NCBI GenBank assembly: GCA_019423005.1
Contig: JAHZCF010000066.1
Span: 1 to 64,000, forward strand
DNA: 64,000 nt
Direction of reading: 5' to 3'
From: Haemophilus sp.
GTDB lineage: Bacteria; Pseudomonadota; Gammaproteobacteria; Enterobacterales; Pasteurellaceae
Positions 41,293 to 46,613 of the stretch are shown one piece after another (within the stretch, counting starts at the first letter, position 1; the number at the start of each line of letters is the position of its first letter). The notes under the pieces were generated by a model. It saw only the letters and a list, made by a program, of their open reading frames with translations. It was not told the origin of the DNA and did no database searches. The position numbers and the translations under genes were made by a program.

Positions 41293-42234
41293 ATGGAACG
41301 CATTACAAGTCAAAAATTCGCAGAATATAAAAATAAGCTAGGCGGCAACAAAACCGGTGAAAGTGAATATATGCACGATTTTGCCAAGATTGAAGCTATT
41401 CTCAATGATGGAATTCAAAATAATGCATTTTTACGCATGATTGACGTTAAATTCACCCAGCTTACCTTTAATCAAGCGCATGAATTATCCTTACCGATGG
41501 TTAGTCGAACCAATACAGATAATTCTGCTCGAGTGCCTAAAAATTATGTTCAAGCTGGCGTAGATTTTAATTGTCGACAAGTCAATTTTGATACCAAAGT
41601 CTCCTATCAAGATTTAGATAAGTTTGCGGATGTAGATTTTGAAAAATCAATTAATGACAGCATGATCAGCGAATTCATGCAAAATATTATTATGATTGGT
41701 TTTAATGGGGAACGTTGGGCAGATGACAGCGATCCTGTACAAAATCCATTAGGGCAAGATGTGGCGAAGGGCTGGATAGCTCAACTTAAAGAAAAAGGGC
41801 AGATGATCAATGCTGCAACAGAACAAGGCGCAAGTATTAATCAATTAATTGCTAAAGCGCTTGATAAATTGCCGGTTAAGCTTCGACATAGTGGCGAATT
41901 AATCGCTATTTGTGGGGATAACTTGCTAGGCGGTGACTTTGTTAATGTGGCTTATTCTGATTTACAGAGCGCCAAAACAAACAACGTTATCATTCCTCAA
42001 AAGCTTATCGGTGGATTAAAGGCAATCAATGTAAGCTATTTCCCAAAAAATGCGATTTTAGTTACCGCACTTTCTAATCTAGCCATTTATTTTAAAAAGG
42101 ATAGTTCACGTCTTTTCTTCCAAAATAAACCGCGTGAAAATGCACTTGAAGTATATTTTTCTACAGACCTTGATTTTCTACTAGGAAATCATTTACATGC
42201 AGTTTTAATAGATGGCATTAGTACAGAGGCGTAA
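41293..42234 (+). CDS. P2 gpN-like major capsid protein
   Basis: A 313-residue homologue of the phage P2 major capsid protein (Phage_cap_P2, HK97 fold). Matches to gpN that I can recognise include IIMIGFNGERWADDSD (about residues 132-147) and NPLGQDVAKGW (151-161), aligning with AGFNG and NPMLQDVAVGW of P2, and the C-terminal block IIPQKLIGGL, VSYFPKNAILVTALSNLAIYF, aligning with IISQKRIGNL and PYFPADAMLITKLENLSIYY. At 313 residues it is a little shorter than gpN (357). It has GGAGAATA before the ATG and follows the coiled-coil gene by 10 bp. An uptake signal lies in the gene near 42063. Confidence 0.85.
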   Translation: MERITSQKFAEYKNKLGGNKTGESEYMHDFAKIEAILNDGIQNNAFLRMIDVKFTQLTFNQAHELSLPMVSRTNTDNSARVPKNYVQAGVDFNCRQVNFDTKVSYQDLDKFADVDFEKSINDSMISEFMQNIIMIGFNGERWADDSDPVQNPLGQDVAKGWIAQLKEKGQMINAATEQGASINQLIAKALDKLPVKLRHSGELIAICGDNLLGGDFVNVAYSDLQSAKTNNVIIPQKLIGGLKAINVSYFPKNAILVTALSNLAIYFKKDSSRLFFQNKPRENALEVYFSTDLDFLLGNHLHAVLIDGISTEA

Positions 42235-42237
42235 TCT

Positions 42238-42480
42238 ATGACAGAGATAAAACAAGGTTCTTTTACCTTGCTTGAATGCGCTGAAAGAATGTTAGAGGCA
42301 AGCCGAACGATGACGATCTTTTGTATTGAAGAAGCAATAAAACAAGGGCATATTTCAGAAAATGATAAAATCGAACTTATGTTAGCCTTTGCGGATTTAA
42401 TGGAAAAGGAAGCGCAAACATTCAAACAAAGCTTTAAGCGCACTCAAAGCGCCCAAAAAAGCGAGATCTTTAACTTTTAA
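42238..42480 (+). CDS. Hypothetical satellite protein, 80 residues
   Basis: Unrecognised, helical, charged 80-residue protein starting 3 bp after the capsid gene and ending at a strong terminator. By position it belongs to the capsid operon and may assist head assembly or regulation, but nothing in the sequence identifies its job. It has no cysteine pair of the Ogr/Delta type and no membrane segment. Confidence 0.6.
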   Translation: MTEIKQGSFTLLECAERMLEASRTMTIFCIEEAIKQGHISENDKIELMLAFADLMEKEAQTFKQSFKRTQSAQKSEIFNF

Positions 42481-42486
42481 TTAATC

Positions 42487-42510
42487 GCCCCGAAAGGGGC
42501 TTTATTTTTA
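42487..42510 (+). terminator. Terminator of the AlpA-capsid operon
   Basis: GCCCC-GAAA-GGGGC (42487-42500), a compact GC stem with a GNRA-type loop, then TTTATTTTTA. Confidence 0.9.
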
Positions 42511-42585
42511 TATAAAAACCTTTTAAAAACTTTTTAAAGTGCTATTATCATATCTAATGAAGATAAACCATATGGAGGAAAAAAT

Positions 42586-42840
42586 ATGGCAATTCACCAA
42601 ATTTTGACACAGCAAGCTGCAAGCATTACCGATTTAAAACGGGATCCGATGGGCATTGCACAAGCAAGTGAAGATGGCGCAGTCGCCATTTTAAATCGTA
42701 ATCAACCGGCTTTTTACTGCGTAACACCAGCCCTTTTTGAATATTTTCAAGAGTTAGCGGAAGATGCCGAATTAGGCAAAATTGCGCAAGAACGCATGAA
42801 TAACGGTGAATTTATTGCGGTAAATCTTGATGACTTATAG
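42586..42840 (+). CDS. Phd/YefM (StbD-type) antitoxin
   Basis: An 84-residue antitoxin: the N-terminal half (SITDLKRDPMGIAQASEDGAVAILNRNQPAFYCV) is the Phd/YefM DNA-binding fold and the acidic C terminus should wrap the toxin. AGGAGG-like GGAGGAAA precedes the ATG. The stop overlaps the toxin gene by 11 bp, so antitoxin is made first. The pair would stabilise the satellite or act against competing phages. Confidence 0.88.
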   Translation: MAIHQILTQQAASITDLKRDPMGIAQASEDGAVAILNRNQPAFYCVTPALFEYFQELAEDAELGKIAQERMNNGEFIAVNLDDL

Positions 42841-43120
42841 CCTAAAATTTCACGAGAAAGCGTTAAAGGAATGGAACAAACTAGGCGAACCGATAAAAAG
42901 CCAATTTAAGAAAAAGTTGTATGAGCGCTTAGAGAATCCTCACGTGCAAGCGGACAGATTAAGCGGATTTTCAACCGCACTTTATAAAATTAAACTCCGT
43001 GCGGCAGGTTATCGCCTTGTTTATGAAGTTAGTGATAATGAAATCACCGTTTTTGTGTTATCAGTAGGTAAACGCGACCGTCTACAAGCCTATGAAAATG
43101 CTCGGAATAGAGCGCATTAA
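42830..43120 (+). CDS. RelE/StbE family toxin
   Basis: A 96-residue RelE/ParE-superfamily toxin; StbE-like features are KEWNKLGEPIKSQFKKKLYERLENP, YKIKLRAAGYRLVYEV and VLSVGKRDR. RelE-type members cut mRNA on the ribosome. The ATG at 42830 lies inside the antitoxin gene; a TTG one codon earlier is in frame. An uptake signal is built into the coding sequence (FSTALYK region). Confidence 0.9.
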   Translation: MTYSLKFHEKALKEWNKLGEPIKSQFKKKLYERLENPHVQADRLSGFSTALYKIKLRAAGYRLVYEVSDNEITVFVLSVGKRDRLQAYENARNRAH

Positions 43121-43152
43121 GTCCGAGAGGTTAGAATTTTAATTACATAAAT

Positions 43153-43178
43153 AAAGCCCGCTAATGGGCTTTATTTTT
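43153..43178 (+). terminator. Terminator after the toxin-antitoxin pair
   Basis: AAAGCCC (43153-43159) pairs with GGGCTTT (43166-43172), followed by ATTTTTA. Confidence 0.8.
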
Positions 43179-43193
43179 ACTTAGGATATGAAA

Positions 43194-44066
43194 ATGAAAG
43201 AAAAGAAACCATTAATAAAACAATGGTACACGCTCGATCAAGCAATAGAAAAGTTGAATAAAGAAAACGTATGTGATTTATCCAGAAATGATTTAGTGCA
43301 TTTTTGGTTAAATGATCTTATAGAGTTTCACACTGCTATTTTCTATAACATAGAAAAGGCCACGTTAGGAAATATAAAAATAGAGTATGAGAATCTACAA
43401 ATATTCGATTTTGCACTCAATTCAGATGAAATAGAGGAAAGATTTTTTAATGAAAAAAAACCTATTTTTAATAATGGTATTTTAACTGTGTGCGCCTATA
43501 CTCCTTTATTTGAAAAAATAGCTGATTCTTTTGATATATATGGAACAGCAAGAGAAAGGCGAGAAACAAATAGAATAGATAATGTTAAAAAGGAAATTTC
43601 TTTTGAGAAAAGGATGCCGTTACTTATAGAGGGGCTAATAAGAATAGATAGACCAAGTAGCATTATAGATAAGATAAAAATTAAAGATAGTATAAAAATA
43701 GATAATGTTTCATGGTTGTTTATTGATGATGAAGATAAAGATTTCATTATCGAGTTAGAGAAAAAAACTATAGATTTTTTATATTTGGATGAGATTTATG
43801 TAACGCATGAGAATTTACAAAAACTTTATGATTTACATGAAGATGGAAAAATAAATAATAAATTACAATCAAAGAAAAGCCAAAATACACAAGCGCGCTT
43901 TATCCGTGATTTACTCGCAATTAACTACAATTTACATACGGCTCAAGAAATAAGAGGAGCACTTGATAACCCTCGTTCAATGATAAGCCGACAATTTGAC
44001 GAAAAAGATCTAATCAAACCAAGCGGAAAAACTATCTATAATTATATCAATCAAGTCGAAGATTAA
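43194..44066 (+). CDS. Unrecognised AT-rich gene, possible satellite cargo or regulator
   Basis: A 290-residue protein I cannot assign. It begins KPLIKQWYTLDQAIEKLNKEN, which resembles a short helix-turn-helix or adaptor segment, and ends with a conserved-looking block (ARFIRDLLAINYNLHTAQEIRGALDNPRSMISRQF) that could be a C-terminal DNA-binding or oligomerisation domain. The middle part is rich in Ile, Asp, Glu and Lys and uses AT-rich codons (many ATA and AAA), clearly unlike its neighbours, which suggests separate acquisition. TTAGGAT fits the ATG at 43194 better than the one at 43188. Two palindromic operators follow its stop codon. Confidence 0.55.
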   Translation: MKEKKPLIKQWYTLDQAIEKLNKENVCDLSRNDLVHFWLNDLIEFHTAIFYNIEKATLGNIKIEYENLQIFDFALNSDEIEERFFNEKKPIFNNGILTVCAYTPLFEKIADSFDIYGTARERRETNRIDNVKKEISFEKRMPLLIEGLIRIDRPSSIIDKIKIKDSIKIDNVSWLFIDDEDKDFIIELEKKTIDFLYLDEIYVTHENLQKLYDLHEDGKINNKLQSKKSQNTQARFIRDLLAINYNLHTAQEIRGALDNPRSMISRQFDEKDLIKPSGKTIYNYINQVED

Positions 44067-44077
44067 TCCCTTACTTT

Positions 44078-44107
44078 GGAATATTCCAACTATTTTTGGA
44101 ATATTCC
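44078..44107. promoter_or_regulatory. Twin GGAATATTCC operators
   Basis: The perfect palindrome GGAATATTCC occurs at 44078-44087 and 44098-44107, exactly 20 bp apart (two helical turns), each within a longer shared context TTTGGAATATTCCA. It lies between the 290-residue gene and the second AlpA gene and is a strong candidate binding site for a dimeric repressor or activator. Confidence 0.7.
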
Positions 44108-44203
44108 ACCTTTCAAAATTCTCACCACCTACCATACGCTCCGACAAACAAGACATTTCAAGACACATTATTTGACAATTTCTATAACCAACTAGGGGCA
44201 ACT

Positions 44204-44422
44204 ATGGAAAAAAACACTTACGCCGAAGTGCGTTATTACTCAACCGCCACAATTTGCAAAATGTTAGATGTATCTCGTGCGTGGTTATGGGATCAGGTTA
44301 ATGCTGGCCATTTTCCTAAACCGATTAAATTTGGGCGATTAGCGCGCTATAAGGCAGAAGATGTAGAGCGTTTTCTCGCAGACCAAGAGCAAGTAACAGA
44401 AATTAATTTAATGGGGGAATAA
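44204..44422 (+). CDS. AlpA family regulator (second copy)
   Basis: A 72-residue AlpA-type protein: YYSTATICKMLDVSRAWLWDQVNAGHFPKPIKFGRLARYKAEDVERFL covers the winged-helix domain. It differs clearly from the first AlpA, so the two probably read different sites. AGGGG precedes the ATG at 44204; the frame is open upstream from 44096 but that segment contains the operator region. It heads the early/replication operon, and the Ogr/Delta-like gene starts at the base after its stop. Confidence 0.85.
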   Translation: MEKNTYAEVRYYSTATICKMLDVSRAWLWDQVNAGHFPKPIKFGRLARYKAEDVERFLADQEQVTEINLMGE

Positions 44423-44728
44423 ATGGCAGGGTTAACAATTTATTGTCCTTTTTGCGGACAACGTGCAGGCATTCGTACCACTGAAAAACTTTCATTACTT
44501 GTTACCAAAGCTCGCATTTATTGCCCTTCATGCGGGCAATTAAACGCCGATTTTGTCGGGCAGATTAGCAACATTAAAAGGGCGGTTTATGTGGATTGTC
44601 CTGAAGCGAACAACTGGGAGAAAACCGAAAAAGAAACTTTACAGGAAAAGGGCATTAAGCCCATGACGAATGAAGAACGATTAGCGCAGTTAAAAGGGCA
44701 AGATAAATCACAAGGCAAGTTATTTTAA
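44423..44728 (+). CDS. Ogr/Delta-type zinc-finger late-gene activator
   Basis: A 101-residue protein with four cysteines at 8, 11, 34 and 37 (C-X2-C-X22-C-X2-C). P2 Ogr and P4 Delta have C-X2-C-X22-C-X4-C with the same 22-residue spacing, and the context CPFCGQRAGIRTTEKLS aligns with Ogr CPLCQHAAHARTSRYIT. These proteins activate phage late promoters through the RNA polymerase alpha subunit. In the satellite it should switch on its own capsid operon, the helper late genes, or both. Identification rests on motif spacing and local similarity. The tail (residues 60-101) is charged and satellite-specific. Confidence 0.72.
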   Translation: MAGLTIYCPFCGQRAGIRTTEKLSLLVTKARIYCPSCGQLNADFVGQISNIKRAVYVDCPEANNWEKTEKETLQEKGIKPMTNEERLAQLKGQDKSQGKLF

Positions 44729-44749
44729 ACCGTACGCTGAATTGAGAAC

Positions 44750-44779
44750 AAAAAAAAGCCCAGTCTTCAACACTGGGCT
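44750..44779 (-). ncRNA. Hairpin with minus-strand T run; possible immunity or leader RNA
   Basis: AGCCCAGT (44757-44764) pairs with ACTGGGCT (44772-44779). Eight A residues lie just before it, so it is a complete terminator on the minus strand, where no gene is seen, but lacks a T run on the plus strand. P4 immunity works through a small structured RNA in an equivalent leader position, so a regulatory RNA is possible. This is an inference. Confidence 0.35.
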
Positions 44780-44839
44780 ACCCATAAACCAACCTAAGAT
44801 ATTGGATAAACAAAGGAATTAATTCACCTAAGGAATCGT

Positions 44840-45415
44840 ATGAATTATACAATTAAATCAATGAACTACAAAGAAAAGTGCGAAAAAATAAACAAATTTA
44901 CAATTTTACTATTGACAGATGAAACGAGATTAAACTATATTGAAAGCGCCTTAGCAAATTGCGGGGTACGGTCGTCGAAAGCCGTTTTATCATACAAGGC
45001 GAGCAGCGCGCCTAATCGCGCTTTTTTTGTTCGTAGCGTTTATGCACCTATTCAATATAGCCTATCTTCTGATAGTCTATTCTCAATGGTAGCGCATAAT
45101 GGGAAAGGTTTCGCCCTTTGCCGTTTTCCTTGTATGACGGTTTTCGACCCCGTTATGCGTTACCGCCAAATCGTCGAAAGTTTTGCGGTAACCTCCAAAA
45201 ACTCATACAAGGAAACCGCAGAAATGATCTACAAATTTCTATGCGTTAATCGCACACACCCGCACTTTAATTTGTGCATTCAATCTATTCACGCCAACAA
45301 TGAAGAAAGCGCCAGATTAAGCCTTAATGCTGATTTTCGCTATCTTGCCACCGTTGCAAAAATTAACCCCAAATTTGACCGCACTTTAGCGATGAAAGGG
45401 GGAATTTATGCGTAA
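44840..45415 (+). CDS. Ash/Icd-like satellite protein
   Basis: A 191-residue protein resembling the Ash/Icd-like family (host cell-division inhibitor-like) found in P4-type elements of Pasteurellaceae. Recognisable parts are NRAFFVRSVYAPIQ, MVAHNGKGFALCRFPCMTVFDPVMRYRQIVESFAV and the C-terminal MIYKFLCVNRTHPHFNLCIQSIHANNEESARLSLNADFRYLATVAKINPKFDRT region; I quote these as short markers only and the family call is from memory. TAAGGAA precedes the ATG. It overlaps the next small gene by 8 bp. An uptake signal lies near its 3' end. Confidence 0.55.
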   Translation: MNYTIKSMNYKEKCEKINKFTILLLTDETRLNYIESALANCGVRSSKAVLSYKASSAPNRAFFVRSVYAPIQYSLSSDSLFSMVAHNGKGFALCRFPCMTVFDPVMRYRQIVESFAVTSKNSYKETAEMIYKFLCVNRTHPHFNLCIQSIHANNEESARLSLNADFRYLATVAKINPKFDRTLAMKGGIYA

Positions 45416-45572
45416 TTTTTTCTTTCTCTCAGCATTCGATCATTTTCACCAAAAATACTATTCAAGCAGGTTTTTCTTTTACGAAGAAGCCGAGAGGGTA
45501 GCGCGCCATTTAATGGAAAATGACCCTAACGTATGGGCCGTAAAAATTCAAAAAATGGGAGGTGAAAAATGA
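45408..45572 (+). CDS. Small 54-residue hypothetical protein
   Basis: A short gene translated MRNFFFLSAFDHFHQ at its start and ending VWAVKIQKMGGEK. It overlaps the previous gene by 8 bp (AAAGGGGGAA lies before its ATG) and the following gene by ATGA, so its position in a chain of coupled genes argues that it is real. It is aromatic-rich at the N terminus with a helical, charged C-terminal half. Function unknown. Confidence 0.65.
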   Translation: MRNFFFLSAFDHFHQKYYSSRFFFYEEAERVARHLMENDPNVWAVKIQKMGGEK

Positions 45573-45895
45573 GCAGAGAATTAATAACAACGACAGATGG
45601 GATCTTAATTTATCGAGATTCTGAAAAAGATAAAAAGGCGAATCCTTCAATTTTATTGATTAATGATTTGGCCAAACATTTCCTTATTCCTAAGTATGAT
45701 GAACATAAAAATGTAACAGATGCATTGGCTTTTTATAGCGTGTGCTATTTAGCTTTAATGAAAGAATTAAAAGGCACGGAAGTTTTAGAGTGGATTAATA
45801 GAAATTTATGCGATGTGTATTCGCATAATGGCGGTTTTCCACTTGAACAAACACTTGAAAAATATGCAGAAACAAAATCACAAAAAGGAGAATAG
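45569..45895 (+). CDS. Hypothetical satellite protein, 108 residues
   Basis: Unrecognised soluble 108-residue protein. GGGAGGTG before the ATG, the ATGA overlap with the preceding small gene and a 2-bp gap to the next gene show it is translated within the replication operon. No motif is visible that would fix a role. Confidence 0.65.
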   Translation: MSRELITTTDGILIYRDSEKDKKANPSILLINDLAKHFLIPKYDEHKNVTDALAFYSVCYLALMKELKGTEVLEWINRNLCDVYSHNGGFPLEQTLEKYAETKSQKGE

Positions 45896-45897
45896 AA

Positions 45898-46269
45898 ATG
45901 AGTAGAGCGAAATTAGAAGCATTAATTGATAGCGCAATGCAACAAATCAAAACGGCCTTATTTAATGAGTTTGATGAAGTGATGAAATCCATGAAAAAAG
46001 ATGAATTAGAAAAGTTAAAACAGAAGGAACAAGATGTGCTTCAACGACAAATTCAAGAGACAAAGATCAGTGCAGCTATTGAACAGTCAAGAATGCCAAG
46101 CGGTGATAGATATTTTTCAATCAAAGAAATTGCAGAAACTGGCTTATGTTCAGAACCTACTATTAAACGTTGGATAGCAAGCGGCAAATTAAAATCTTAT
46201 AAGTTTGGCAGAAGTCGTAAAGTTGCTGAAAGTGATTTGAATGCCTATTTAGCTATTTGCAAACAATAA
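45898..46269 (+). CDS. HTH (excisionase-type) DNA-binding protein
   Basis: A 123-residue protein with an N-terminal coiled coil (about residues 1-60, rich in Lys, Glu, Gln) and a C-terminal excisionase-like winged helix, YFSIKEIAETGLCSEPTIKRWIASGKLKSYKFGRSRKVAESDLNAYL. The fold is that of MerR/Xis-type helix_turn_helix_17 proteins. It could be the satellite's directionality factor for excision or a regulator; the sequence does not distinguish. GGAGAATAG precedes the ATG. Confidence 0.75.
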   Translation: MSRAKLEALIDSAMQQIKTALFNEFDEVMKSMKKDELEKLKQKEQDVLQRQIQETKISAAIEQSRMPSGDRYFSIKEIAETGLCSEPTIKRWIASGKLKSYKFGRSRKVAESDLNAYLAICKQ

Positions 46270-46310
46270 GATATGACAGCGAAGACCAAGATTTAAACAA
46301 AGGATAGAAC

Positions 46311-46604
46311 ATGATGCAACAACAAGAACAACCACTAACCGTAGAGAGCCTAAAGCGTATTCTTGCTAACCATGACGAACGCCTAAGCCGTTTGGAGAAT
46401 GATAAGAAAGCTTATGGATTAGATGAAATCTGGACAGCGAAAGACGTGGCTCAATACGCAAAGATTTCTTATGGCTATTTTATGCAAAAGTTAGCTATTG
46501 ACCCAGCTTTCCCCGCAAGCGTTGGAACACAAAAGAAAAACGCTCCGAAGAAGTATCGTGCGGAAGATGTAATTGCGTTTTTTAAGAATAGAAATAAAGC
46601 ATAG
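46311..46604 (+). CDS. Small HTH-type satellite protein
   Basis: A 97-residue protein with an N-terminal helical segment and a C-terminal region WTAKDVAQYAKISYGYFMQKLAIDPAFPASV followed by KKYRAEDVIAFFKNR, which is the layout of an AlpA/excisionase-like DNA-binding domain. AAAGGATAG lies before the ATG, and the helicase gene starts 9 bp after its stop. It may load or regulate the replication protein, by position only. Confidence 0.65.
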   Translation: MMQQQEQPLTVESLKRILANHDERLSRLENDKKAYGLDEIWTAKDVAQYAKISYGYFMQKLAIDPAFPASVGTQKKNAPKKYRAEDVIAFFKNRNKA

Positions 46605-46613
46605 GGGGGATAT

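Noticed and set aside
43188..43193. ATG at 43188 as start of the 290-residue gene
   Set aside because: The ribosome site TTAGGAT almost touches it, while the ATG at 43194 has normal spacing.
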